From positions 1,116,001-1,180,000 of the forward strand of contig NZ_CP109009.1 of NCBI RefSeq assembly GCF_036226685.1: 64,000 bases of DNA, in the 5' to 3' direction. The DNA comes from Streptomyces sp. NBC_00690. Its GTDB lineage: Bacteria; Actinomycetota; Actinomycetes; Streptomycetales; Streptomycetaceae. The notes beneath the pieces are model-generated. The model was given only the letters and a program-made list of their open reading frames with translations, did not search any database and was not told the DNA's origin. Positions 17,810 through 26,243 of this stretch are shown in pieces (position 1 is the stretch's first letter; each line of letters opens with the position of its first letter). The translations under genes and the position numbers were made by a program.

Positions 17810-18982
17810 TCAGACTTCCGAGGTGGCCGGTGCGCCTCGTCTGACGGCCGTCGACAGGGCCACCACTCCTGCCAGTGCGACGGCCATCACCAGCGGTACG
17901 GCCGCCCACCAGCCGATGAGTTCCTGTGCTGCGCCGAACACGGGCGGTCCCAACAGCGTTCCCAGGCTGCCTACTTGGGTGACCGTGCCCGCCGCCCGGG
18001 CGGCCCCTGCAACCCCTGACACCGCGGGGAGTGCGGAGAACACCGCGGCAACGACGATGCCGTTGACGACCATGAGGAGTGCCGCTGCGACGAAGGATGC
18101 GGACCAGGCCGGCGCGAGGAAGACCCCGGCGCCCAGAAACGGCATCGACAGCGCCGAGGTGAACAGGGACACCGAGCGGACACCGCGTTGCACCAGATAC
18201 CCCGCGGCCACGCTGCCCAGGATGCTGGAGGCCGCGACGACCGAGGTGAGAGCGCCGGCCCGGCCTTGTGAAAGCCCCTTCTCGGTGGACAGGAACACGG
18301 GGAGCATCGTCACCACCGCCAAGCCGACCATGGTGACAAGGGCGAAGCCGGAGGCCAACAGCCACACGGCCCCTCCGGAACGCCCGGGCGGAGACACCTG
18401 AGCCGAATCGTCGTCCGCTGGCGATCCAGCACTCCACGGCGCCACCGTCCAGGGCACCAACAGGCCCAACAGGAGCGAGGCCAGTGCCGGCGCCACGAGC
18501 CACACCCGCCAGCCCGCGTCGGAGAGGAGGCCCCCCACCGCGGCGGCGGTGGCAAGCCCGGCCGGAATGCACATCCCCCATAGCGCCAGTGCCCATTTGC
18601 GTACGACATGGTCCTTCACCTGGACCAGCAGACTGGGCCCCGCCACCATGACCGCCACATAGCCGACGGCTTCCACCAGACGCAGGGCGTAGAGCTGCCA
18701 GGCCACTTCCACGAGCACCGACGTGAACAGCCCGCTCAGTCCGATGGCGACCAGTCCCCAGCCAAGCACCGGCCGGGACCGCTCCGCGCCTGACCACCGC
18801 CCCACCGTGGTGGCGGCTGCGGCGGCCACCACGGTGATGCTGGAGGTCAGCCATCCGGCAGCGGTCAACGAGAGGCCGAAGCCGTCGCGCACTTCATCGA
18901 GGAAGGGGGAGAACTTCCCCAGCGAGACCGCTGCCAGTACCCCGGCGATCAGGACCACCGATACCGATGTGCGTTCCGACAT
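17810..18982 (-). CDS. Major facilitator superfamily transporter
   Basis: The 390-residue hydrophobic protein has about 12 predicted membrane helices. RDGFGLSLTAAGWLTSS lies after helix 1, a conserved GRWSGAERSRPVLGWG loop lies between helices 2 and 3, and a longer hydrophilic central loop follows helix 6. It belongs to the MFS drug/metabolite efflux type in the cytoplasmic membrane. ATG at 18982 follows GGGAGGGA; an upstream Met at 19015 is possible. It converges on the phosphatase gene and is divergent from the radical SAM gene. Export of the cluster product is the simplest guess. Confidence 0.85.
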   Translation of the reverse strand: MSERTSVSVVLIAGVLAAVSLGKFSPFLDEVRDGFGLSLTAAGWLTSSITVVAAAAATTVGRWSGAERSRPVLGWGLVAIGLSGLFTSVLVEVAWQLYALRLVEAVGYVAVMVAGPSLLVQVKDHVVRKWALALWGMCIPAGLATAAAVGGLLSDAGWRVWLVAPALASLLLGLLVPWTVAPWSAGSPADDDSAQVSPPGRSGGAVWLLASGFALVTMVGLAVVTMLPVFLSTEKGLSQGRAGALTSVVAASSILGSVAAGYLVQRGVRSVSLFTSALSMPFLGAGVFLAPAWSASFVAAALLMVVNGIVVAAVFSALPAVSGVAGAARAAGTVTQVGSLGTLLGPPVFGAAQELIGWWAAVPLVMAVALAGVVALSTAVRRGAPATSEV

Positions 18983-19239
18983 CCGGAAGCACTCCCTCCC
19001 AAATGCCGGCTGCAATTACCAGGAGGCACGACACACAAGGCTTCAGCCTATCGGGCATCGCCATGTCTGACCCGGACTTCGCCGCGAGATACCCCGAACG
19101 GCCCACAGCATCTCAGGGAAATCACGGCCGATCACCCGGGGGCAGGAAATCGATCTGATCCGACACGCTCATTCAGGCCAACCCGACGTCAACCGTTCCG
19201 GGTCCTTGACGGCAGATAGGCGAAGCAGGAAGCTGACAG
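18983..19239. promoter_or_regulatory. Divergent control region between MFS and radical SAM genes
   Basis: This 257-bp spacer separates divergent genes. A TTGACG hexamer at 19205-19210 could be a -35 box for the radical SAM operon, but no good -10 lies at normal distance. No clear operator repeat is seen. Confidence 0.3.
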
Positions 19240-20631
19240 TTGAGCCAAATAGTGGATCTTGCAGAAAAAATCTTGCACGGAAGAAGTGGATTCCCTGACC
19301 GGAGTTCACTTCTGGCATTCCCTGATGAGGAGGCAAGGTTGCACTATCCGCACGTTCTGGAAGCATTCGCCGATCCGGTGCCAGCTCGCGAGAGGATCAT
19401 CCGGTCCTTTCACCATCGACTGGAATCCCTACCTGCACGCGGATCGAGCTTCTTCATCCATGTGAGCGAGTTGTGCCCCGTGGCCTGCGAGCACTGCATG
19501 TACTCGTCGGACCTGGAGCGGAAGTCCGAGAAGGTGGCCCTCTCCAGAAGTGAACTGGAAGGAGCCATACGCTTCATCTCGGAATCGTCTTCGCAGAAGC
19601 TCAACATCACCGGTGGCGGAGAGCCCTTCCTCAAGCTCTCCAGCATATTGAGGCTGCTGGAGACCGTTGACGTCCCCAGGATCGAGATCGTCACCGCCGG
19701 CCACTGGGCCACCACCCCCAAGCGCACGGCGCGCATCATGGGTCAGCTGGACGCGGCTAGGGCCCGTAATCCCGTGAACCCGGAACTACTGCTGCGACTG
19801 AGCATCGACCGCTACCACCTCAACGCACCCCGCCCCGTCCGGATCGAGCACTATGGAAATGTGCTGCGGTGCTGGTCGGAAACCGCACCCCGGTTCGCCG
19901 CCGGATTGCGAAGCATCCAACCGGACATGGGCATCGTGGATCGGATGATCGCCGATGAGCTGGGCGCGGAGCTCCATGAGGTCGACGACTGGAACCGAAC
20001 CCTCCTACTCCCTTCCGGAGGGTCGGTCCCCATCACCTTCAATGTCTTTCGCCGCAGCGGAAAGGCGCTTCACCTCGCAGAGGATCATCGAGGAGCCAGC
20101 AAAACACTCCGGGAGTACTACGGACCGTTCGAGAAGCAGCCCGGCAACCTCTCCCTGGCCACCGCCGTCAACGATGCAATTCGGGGTGACTACACGGCCA
20201 CTTCGGGGCTCGCTGTCACCCTCAACTCCGATGGCACGTTCTGGATCTTCTGCGGAACCGCACCGGATCGAAAACTGCTGCTGGGTGAGCAGAACTTCGC
20301 CGAAGCAGTGGCCTATTTCTTTGAAGATCCGCTCACACATCTCCTCGTGGACGAAGGAATTTGGGCGCTTTCCGATCTCGTGATGGATCTGGATCCCAAA
20401 ACCCATTCCGCCGCCCTGGACAAGAATGATTCCGCTGCTCTGGTGGACGATCTCCTGGCCCCCGACGACGTACGCCTCGCAGCCACCCTGATCGCCACTC
20501 AGGATCTGTTGACCCGCGGGCGTGCGACCGTCGACCCGGAGCATCCATTGGCCGAACTGTTGAGCGATCCGAGCATCGACATGGCGAGAATCTGTCGTGA
20601 CATCGTCCGGACGGGCGGCGCGGCGCGATGA
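19240..20631 (+). CDS. Radical SAM enzyme
   Basis: The 463-residue protein has the canonical cluster motif CPVACEHC with Cys79, Cys83 and Cys86 (CX3CX2C). SAM-contact motif ITGGGEP follows at 123-129 and LLRLSIDRYHLN in the barrel. The family makes a 5'-deoxyadenosyl radical from SAM. No SPASM-type C-terminal Cys cluster is evident, and the substrate is not recognised. The likely start is TTG at 19240 with an AGGAAGC site. The first 25 or so codons are much lower in G/C third positions than neighbouring genes (AAA, ATA, CTT, TTG), suggesting foreign origin. It overlaps the phosphoribosyltransferase gene by four bases. Confidence 0.85.
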   Translation: MSQIVDLAEKILHGRSGFPDRSSLLAFPDEEARLHYPHVLEAFADPVPARERIIRSFHHRLESLPARGSSFFIHVSELCPVACEHCMYSSDLERKSEKVALSRSELEGAIRFISESSSQKLNITGGGEPFLKLSSILRLLETVDVPRIEIVTAGHWATTPKRTARIMGQLDAARARNPVNPELLLRLSIDRYHLNAPRPVRIEHYGNVLRCWSETAPRFAAGLRSIQPDMGIVDRMIADELGAELHEVDDWNRTLLLPSGGSVPITFNVFRRSGKALHLAEDHRGASKTLREYYGPFEKQPGNLSLATAVNDAIRGDYTATSGLAVTLNSDGTFWIFCGTAPDRKLLLGEQNFAEAVAYFFEDPLTHLLVDEGIWALSDLVMDLDPKTHSAALDKNDSAALVDDLLAPDDVRLAATLIATQDLLTRGRATVDPEHPLAELLSDPSIDMARICRDIVRTGGAAR

Positions 20632-21242
20632 CCCTTCCCACGGAGATCTCCGGCGCCGAGAAGCGCGTCGCCCGACTCCAAGAAGCCACCGACCCCTTCG
20701 ATGTGCGGCAGGGAATCATCGAGTTGGGCCATGTGTTGGGTCCGCGGACCGCGGACATCGTCCATGGCGAGCTCGGCCCGCTGGACGACGTGCTCTGCGT
20801 GGTGGTCCTCAGGGGCGGCGCGCTGATGTATCCCGGATTCGCCGCAGCCTTTCCACACGCCGACTTCTGCATGGTCGGCATGCGGCGGTCGCCCGACGGG
20901 AACACCGTCGAGCACGAGTACCTCACCGACATCCCACGGGACTCCTACCAGGCCACGATCTACATCGACTGCATTGCCGCCACCGGTGGCACACTGCTCG
21001 CGGTGGGCGAATTGGTGTCCGCCCGGTGCCACACCGGTCCTGAACTGGCCGCGGTGATCAACAGCGCCGCCGTGGCGACGGAGCGACTCCATCTCGCGGG
21101 CATCAACCTCCTGGGCTTCAGTCTCTACGAGGAACTGCACGGCCCGGTGGTGACACCCGACATGGGCAGACTTGACGCGGGTGATCTGTTCAGCGGCGGT
21201 GCCGGAAGGTCCGGGGCCGACGGGCCGAACAGTGATGGATGA
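20628..21242 (+). CDS. Uracil-phosphoribosyltransferase-like protein
   Basis: The 204-residue protein matches UPRT-type phosphoribosyltransferases. VVLRGGALMYPGF corresponds to the RAGLG loop, ADFCMVGMRR to the strand before the flexible loop, and IYIDCIAATGGTL (residues 111-123) to the PRPP loop DPMLATGG. UPRT joins uracil to PRPP to make UMP. In this setting it may join a base to a carbocyclic or modified pyrophosphate (inference). ATG at 20628 overlaps the radical SAM TGA, and its 3' end overlaps the amidohydrolase start by eight bases, so the three form one operon. Confidence 0.75.
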   Translation: MTLPTEISGAEKRVARLQEATDPFDVRQGIIELGHVLGPRTADIVHGELGPLDDVLCVVVLRGGALMYPGFAAAFPHADFCMVGMRRSPDGNTVEHEYLTDIPRDSYQATIYIDCIAATGGTLLAVGELVSARCHTGPELAAVINSAAVATERLHLAGINLLGFSLYEELHGPVVTPDMGRLDAGDLFSGGAGRSGADGPNSDG

Positions 21243-22527
21243 AGCCGACCGACCACTGTTGTTGGCGAACGTCCGACTCCTCGACGGCTCAACGGCCGAT
21301 GTGCACCTCGGGGCCGGACGCATCCAGGCGGTCACCGCAACCGGGGCACAGGATCCCATCGGTGAAGTGATCGATCTCTCCGGGCACCTCCTGCTGCCCG
21401 CTCCCGCCGAACCACACTGTCACTTCGACAAGGTCCTCCTGGGGGGAGTGGACATCGACCGGGGGCCGAGGGGCCTCGATACGGCAGTGACAGCGTGGTA
21501 CGCGGCCCGGCAGTCGATCTCGCCGACGGATGTACGCGATCGTGCCCTGCGCGCGGCGAAGGAGTTGTTGGCCAGCGGTGCCACGGCGATCCGTTCCCAC
21601 GTGGACGTGGGAACGGAGACCGGACTCGTCTTCGTCGAGGCTCTCCAGGAGGTGCGTCGACTCCTGCTGGGGCAGTTGGACCTTCAGATCGTCGCCTTCG
21701 TGGACTTTCCCCTCCGCGGAGTTGCCGGCGCCGACAACCGTGCACTCCTGGTGGACGCCCTCGCGCAGGGCGCCGACGCGGTGGGTGGCGCTCCCTACCG
21801 CGATGAGGATCCGTCCGCGTGTCTCGACATCTTGATGGAGACGGCGTTCGACTGCCGCAAGCCGGTCGATCTCCATATCGACGAGACGCTCGACTCTGAT
21901 TCCCACACCCTTGGCGCACTCGCCGAGTGGGTGTTGCGAAGCGGATTCCCGTACCGGGTGAGCGCAAGCCACTGTGTGAGCCTGGGCACCCAACGGCCCG
22001 ATGTCGTGGAGCGTACGGCCGCCCAGGTCGCCCGGGCCGGCATCGCGGTCGTGACCTGCCCTGCGACGAACCTCTATCTCCAGGCCCGGGCACACCCACC
22101 ACCCGTACCGAGGGGGCTCACCGCGATCGCCCAACTACGCGCTGCCGGGGTCACCGTGGCGGCAGGCGGGGACAATGCACGGGACCCGTTCAACCCTCTG
22201 GGCCGATTCGACCCGATGGAAGCCGCGTCGTTGTTGGTGCTCGCGGGGCATCTATCGCCCCGTGCCGCCTATGAGGCGGTGAGTGGCGCGGCGCGCAGGG
22301 CCATGGGTCTGGAGAGTGGTGCTGTTGAACCCGGTTCGCCGGCTGAGCTGTTGGCCGTGAGGGCGAGCACGGTGGAAGGAGCTCTGGCGGACGCCCGCGC
22401 GGATCGGGCCGTCTTCCACCGGGGTCGACTGGTCTGCCGTACCCGACACGAACGGTACTTCACCACTCCGAACCCGAAGTGGACTCCGTCGACGGACCGT
22501 CCGGCCGGGACCTCACACCCACGGTGA
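21235..22527 (+). CDS. Amidohydrolase, cytosine-deaminase-like
   Basis: The 430-residue protein has the amidohydrolase metal centre in the CodA order: HCHFDK (His61, His63), HIDE (His214, Glu217), SHC (His246) and GGDN (Asp313) followed by DPFNPLGRFDP. That last stretch closely resembles CodA's segment after its catalytic Asp. The enzyme would hydrolyse an exocyclic amino group or C-N bond of a pyrimidine-like base. The chosen ATG at 21235 sits just before the upstream stop; earlier in-frame ATGs lack family similarity. Pairing with a UPRT-like gene argues for nucleobase conversion before or after base attachment. Confidence 0.8.
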   Translation: MDEADRPLLLANVRLLDGSTADVHLGAGRIQAVTATGAQDPIGEVIDLSGHLLLPAPAEPHCHFDKVLLGGVDIDRGPRGLDTAVTAWYAARQSISPTDVRDRALRAAKELLASGATAIRSHVDVGTETGLVFVEALQEVRRLLLGQLDLQIVAFVDFPLRGVAGADNRALLVDALAQGADAVGGAPYRDEDPSACLDILMETAFDCRKPVDLHIDETLDSDSHTLGALAEWVLRSGFPYRVSASHCVSLGTQRPDVVERTAAQVARAGIAVVTCPATNLYLQARAHPPPVPRGLTAIAQLRAAGVTVAAGGDNARDPFNPLGRFDPMEAASLLVLAGHLSPRAAYEAVSGAARRAMGLESGAVEPGSPAELLAVRASTVEGALADARADRAVFHRGRLVCRTRHERYFTTPNPKWTPSTDRPAGTSHPR

Positions 22528-22654
22528 CCGAGGTACCGGCCGAACGGTGGAAATCTTCAGACACATGCGCCAGTTCGCTCGTGGGGGGGGGAAGCGGCCA
22601 CACCGTTGTCGGCGGCCGTCTTGGAGTCGAGTCGTCGGGGACGGGACGGGGGCG

Positions 22655-22825
22655 CTAGCGGGTGGCGGAACTGAGGCTGAGCCAGGCTGCGGCGGCGAGG
22701 GCGGAGGCGATGAGGACGTCCACGATGAGTGCCGGGCCGTCCTGGAACTTGGTGGCGGAGGCGATGGCCCAGACGGACAGTGCGATGAGGATGATGCCGA
22801 GGGTGGTCAGAAGTGGTCTTCGCAT
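22655..22825 (-). CDS. Small two-helix membrane protein
   Basis: The 56-residue frame begins MRRPLLTTLG and has two hydrophobic stretches, about residues 5-24 and 35-52, separated by a short polar loop (TKFQDGPA). An AGAGG site lies about 5 bases before the ATG. Two membrane helices, G/C-rich third positions and the ribosome site support a real small membrane protein. No function is recognised. It lies alone between the cluster and the sulfur operon. Confidence 0.6.
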   Translation of the reverse strand: MRRPLLTTLGIILIALSVWAIASATKFQDGPALIVDVLIASALAAAAWLSLSSATR

Positions 22826-23205
22826 GGGGACCTCTGGCAAGTGGGGGCGGGTGCGTCACCGTAGCGTCCAACTCGGGCCGTGGTGGTGGAATTCGCGGAT
22901 TCATTGTCACCACGGCTGGTGCGCCCGAAGGTGTGCACGGGTGCATCGCGCGTTGCTCGCGCGGCTGCAAAGGCACGGTGGCGACGCCGCACAGGCCGTG
23001 TGAGCAGGAGAAACACGGCGTGCGATGAGTTGGGCGAAGGTATGCCCGGGCACCGATTCACACCGCTGTGTAGTTGGGTCCCTTCAGTGTGTGATGTGCC
23101 CGGTACGAAGAATTCTGTTCCCCGGAAAGGCGAATGCGCCGGGACTCTGGTGCGAAGAACCCATCGGGCACATGCTGTAGGTCCAACGTCGCCCAGCGGG
23201 AGGCT
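22826..23205. other. Gene-free stretch
   Basis: This 380-bp stretch lies upstream of the small membrane protein and downstream of the SsuD-like gene. Frames here have no family resemblance. It could hold the small gene's promoter and the terminator of the sulfur operon, but no hairpin is clear. Confidence 0.4.
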
Positions 23206-24375
23206 TCACCGTCCGAGCTGTCCGGCGAAGGGCACGGAGACGGTGCGTCCGTTCTTCGCCGCCCCTTCGGTCGGATGTGTCCACAGCCCTGCTTCGGCGA
23301 GCCGGGGCAACACGCCTTCGCCGAACCAGTACGCCTCCTCCACGTGGGGGTGACCGGACATGATGAACTCGTCGATCCCCAGCCGGTGGTACTCCACGAT
23401 GCGTTCGGCGACCTCGCGGTGGTTCCCCACGAGTGCGGTGCCTGCGCCGCCACGGACCAATCCGATCCCGGCCCAGAGGTTGGGGGAGATCTCCAGCCCG
23501 TCCGTGGAGCCACCGTGGAGGGCCAGCATGCGGCGCTGGCCTTCGGACTCGCTGCGGGCCAATCCCTCCTGCACCATGCGAACGGCCTCGGGCGAGAACC
23601 CGTCCAGGAGCCGTCGTGTCTCGGCCCACGCCTGGTCGGACGTGTCCCTGGTGATCACATGGAGGCGGATGCCGAAGCGGACGGTACGGCCCTGCTCGGC
23701 GGCGAGACCGCGTATCCACGCAATCTTCTCCGCCACCTGGGCCGGTGGTTCACCCCACGTCAGATAGACATCGCTGTGCCGTGCGGCGACTGCGCCCGCC
23801 TCGTCGGACGAACCACCGAAGTACACCCGGGGCACGGGATCGGGAAGACGGCCCAGCCGGGCGCCCTCCACCCGGAGGTGCCTGCCGTCCAGGGTCACCG
23901 TCTCCCCCCGCCACAGCGCCCGCACGATGTGGAGGAACTCGCCCGTCCGCGCATAGCGCTCGGACTTGTCCAGGAAGTCTCCGTACGCGCGCTGTTCATG
24001 GCTTTCGCCTCCCGTCACCACATTGAGCAACAGCCGCCCCGGGGCATGGCGTTGGAAGGTGGTGGCCATCTGCGCCGCGAGCGTGGGTGAGACGAAGCCC
24101 GGTCGGAAGGCCACGAGGAACTTCAACCGCTCCGTCTCCCGCGCCAGCATGGCGGTGGTCAGCCAGGCGTCCTCGCACCATGCGCCGGTGGGTGTGAGTG
24201 CACCTTCGAAGCCGAGTTGCTCGGCCGCGCGGCTGATCTGGGTGAGGTAGCCGAGGTCGGCGGGGCGCTGTCCACCCGCGGCTCCTGCCGTGCCCGCGGG
24301 CACCCCGTGACCGCCGCCGATGACATGGCGGCTGTCCCCGTAGGTGGGCAGGAACCAGTGGAAGGTGAGGTTCAC
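23206..24375 (-). CDS. ssuD: FMNH2-dependent alkanesulfonate monooxygenase (SsuD-like)
   Basis: The 389-residue bacterial-luciferase-fold protein has the SsuD layout. It contains FHWFLPTYGDSR, LTPTGAWCEDAWL, FLVAFRPG, NVVTGGE, the VYFGGSSD loop, and a C-terminal DEFIMSGHPHVEEAYWFGEGVLP. It oxidises alkanesulfonates to aldehyde and sulfite with FMNH2 and oxygen. GTG at 24375 follows a GGAGAG site. It is the last gene of a five-gene operon with flavin reductase and sulfone/sulfur monooxygenases, but no ssuABC transporter genes are adjacent. Confidence 0.88.
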   Translation of the reverse strand: MNLTFHWFLPTYGDSRHVIGGGHGVPAGTAGAAGGQRPADLGYLTQISRAAEQLGFEGALTPTGAWCEDAWLTTAMLARETERLKFLVAFRPGFVSPTLAAQMATTFQRHAPGRLLLNVVTGGESHEQRAYGDFLDKSERYARTGEFLHIVRALWRGETVTLDGRHLRVEGARLGRLPDPVPRVYFGGSSDEAGAVAARHSDVYLTWGEPPAQVAEKIAWIRGLAAEQGRTVRFGIRLHVITRDTSDQAWAETRRLLDGFSPEAVRMVQEGLARSESEGQRRMLALHGGSTDGLEISPNLWAGIGLVRGGAGTALVGNHREVAERIVEYHRLGIDEFIMSGHPHVEEAYWFGEGVLPRLAEAGLWTHPTEGAAKNGRTVSVPFAGQLGR

Positions 24376-24399
24376 GGGACTCTCCAGAACGTGATGGGG

Positions 24400-25593
24400 T
24401 CAGAGCAGACCGTGCCGGGGAGGCCGGACGCCACTCAACGCATGGCGGCCTATGTGCTGGACCTTCCAGCGCGCCGGGTCGTGCAATGTGTGGGTGCGCG
24501 CGTCCCGCCAGTACCGATGCAGATTCAGGGGCGCCAGTGCCGCGCGGGTCCCCGCGACCTCGAAGAGGGCACTGCTCGCCTCAACCGCGGTTCGTGCCGC
24601 GTGCACCTTCGCCGCCGCCACCGCGATCGATGCGTGGGCGGCCGTTTCATCCGTCAGTTCGCGGGTGGCCGCGTCCACGGTGTCGGACGCCACGGCGAGG
24701 AGTGCATCTGATGCCCGCCGTTGGATGTCGAGTTCACCGAAGCGCTGGATCAGGAGTGGGTCGTCGACGGCCTTCTCGTAGCCCTCCGCGACGCTCTCGA
24801 ACCAGGGGCGGCTCTTGGCGTGGACGAAGGCCGCGGCTTCGGCGAGCGCTCCGGTCGTGATGCCGGCGTCTATGGCCGCGTGCAGCAGTTGGGCAACGGC
24901 CCCGTGCAGTTGCGGGCCTTCGAAGGTGAGGTGATGGGGAACGATCCGCTCGGCGTCGACGACCACGTCCACCAACCGCACGGTGCCACTGGCGGTGGTG
25001 CGCTGGCCCATGCCGTCCCAGTCGTCCACGACGGTGACTCCGGGTGCGCCGCTGGGCACGTACGCCACCTGCAGGGCGTCGTTCTCCGCCCGCGCCAGAA
25101 CCGGGATCCAGTCGGCGAACAACGCGCCCGTGCAGTAGTGCTTCTCGCCGTTCAACAGTTGGGTGCCGTCGGCGCGGGGGGAGAGTCGGGTACGGATGTC
25201 CTGGACGTGTCGGGTGTTCCGTTCCGATTGGGCGTTGCCGAACCGTCGTCCGGCGAGCACTTCGCCGAAGAAGAACTTCTGCTGCGCCGCGGTGCCCTGG
25301 CGTCGCAGCACGTTGACGTACACGAAGTGGCTCTGGGGGATCTGCGCCAGGCTCGGGTCCGCCGACGCGAGACGGCGGAAGACCTCCGCGAGGGTGCGGG
25401 CGCTGACATCGGCTCCGCCGTGCGCGGCAGGCACGGTGATTCCCAGCAGTCCGGACGCTGACAGCCGGTCGACCTCCGCTCGGGGCAGGATGCGATCGGC
25501 GTCGCGCGCCGCAGCTTCGGCTCGGAACTCGACGGCCAATCCGGCCGCGACCGCCAGTGCCTCCTGGTCGTCGTCGATCACTCGTATTGCCAT
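24400..25593 (-). CDS. Acyl-CoA-dehydrogenase-like sulfur flavoprotein (SfnB-like)
   Basis: The 397-residue protein is of the acyl-CoA dehydrogenase fold, SfnB/DszC branch. It has LLGITVPAAHGGADVS, AQIPQSHFVYVN, FGNAQSERNTRH, LLNGEKHYCTGALFADW, and the C-terminal RYWRDARTHTLHDPARWK that marks FMN-dependent monooxygenases such as DszC. It likely oxidises a small organosulfur compound. It lies two bases from the FMN reductase gene. Confidence 0.82.
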   Translation of the reverse strand: MAIRVIDDDQEALAVAAGLAVEFRAEAAARDADRILPRAEVDRLSASGLLGITVPAAHGGADVSARTLAEVFRRLASADPSLAQIPQSHFVYVNVLRRQGTAAQQKFFFGEVLAGRRFGNAQSERNTRHVQDIRTRLSPRADGTQLLNGEKHYCTGALFADWIPVLARAENDALQVAYVPSGAPGVTVVDDWDGMGQRTTASGTVRLVDVVVDAERIVPHHLTFEGPQLHGAVAQLLHAAIDAGITTGALAEAAAFVHAKSRPWFESVAEGYEKAVDDPLLIQRFGELDIQRRASDALLAVASDTVDAATRELTDETAAHASIAVAAAKVHAARTAVEASSALFEVAGTRAALAPLNLHRYWRDARTHTLHDPARWKVQHIGRHALSGVRPPRHGLL

Positions 25594-25594
25594 C

Positions 25595-26146
25595 TCAGGC
25601 CGCCAGGGGGACGGGTCCGGCGCTCAGCAGTTGCGAGAACCGGTCGACCACTCGTTCCAGGGCGTCGCCCGCCGCGGGGTCCACGGTGATCCCTCCCGCT
25701 TCCAACAGGGTGATGTGCCGGTCGAGGACGAACCAGCCCTGGACGACGTGTGCGGCCCCCATCGCCGAGAGCACCGGCCGCAGGGCGTAGTCGATGGCCA
25801 GTACATGGGCGATCGAGCCGCCCGTGGCGAGCGGAAGCACGGTCTTCCCTTCGAGTGCGTACTGGGGCAGCAGGTCCAACAGCGCCTTCAGCAGGCCCGA
25901 GTACGCGGCCTTGTACACCGGCGTTCCCACGACGACGGCATCGGCCTCCTGGAAGAGCCGTTGGACTTCGACGATTGCAGGGTGGGCGAAGTCGGCCGTG
26001 AGGAGTGCGTCGGCGGGCAGGCTCCGCACGTCGAGAGGGTGCACCCGATGGCCCTGGGCGGCGAGCCGTCCGTCGAGGTGGCGCAGCAGTCGGGCGGTGC
26101 GGGAGGTGTGGGACGGACTACCGGAGACGGAGAGGATCGTGGCCAT
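25595..26146 (-). CDS. NAD(P)H-dependent FMN reductase (SsuE/MsuE-like)
   Basis: The 183-residue flavodoxin-fold protein starts ATILSVSGSPSHTSRTARLL, a phosphate-binding loop for FMN. It also has ADAVVVGTPVYKAAYSGLLKALLD and VLPLATGGS, matching SsuE-type reductases. It supplies FMNH2 to the monooxygenases of this operon. ATG at 26146 is preceded by GAGGTGAG; the longer upstream frame has no family sequence. It is encoded between two DszC/SfnB-like genes. Confidence 0.88.
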   Translation of the reverse strand: MATILSVSGSPSHTSRTARLLRHLDGRLAAQGHRVHPLDVRSLPADALLTADFAHPAIVEVQRLFQEADAVVVGTPVYKAAYSGLLKALLDLLPQYALEGKTVLPLATGGSIAHVLAIDYALRPVLSAMGAAHVVQGWFVLDRHITLLEAGGITVDPAAGDALERVVDRFSQLLSAGPVPLAA

Positions 26147-26243
26147 GTGGGTCTCACCTCGGGTGGCGGTTCCGTTCCGCCGATGCGGTAGCACCGGCGG
26201 AACGGAACGGAACGACGCGGGGACTATGACGGGCGGGGCGGCG

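Noticed and set aside
17754..18401. Long plus-strand frame opposite the MFS gene
   Set aside because: It is a shadow of the MFS gene; the minus-strand frame has clear membrane helices and codon bias.
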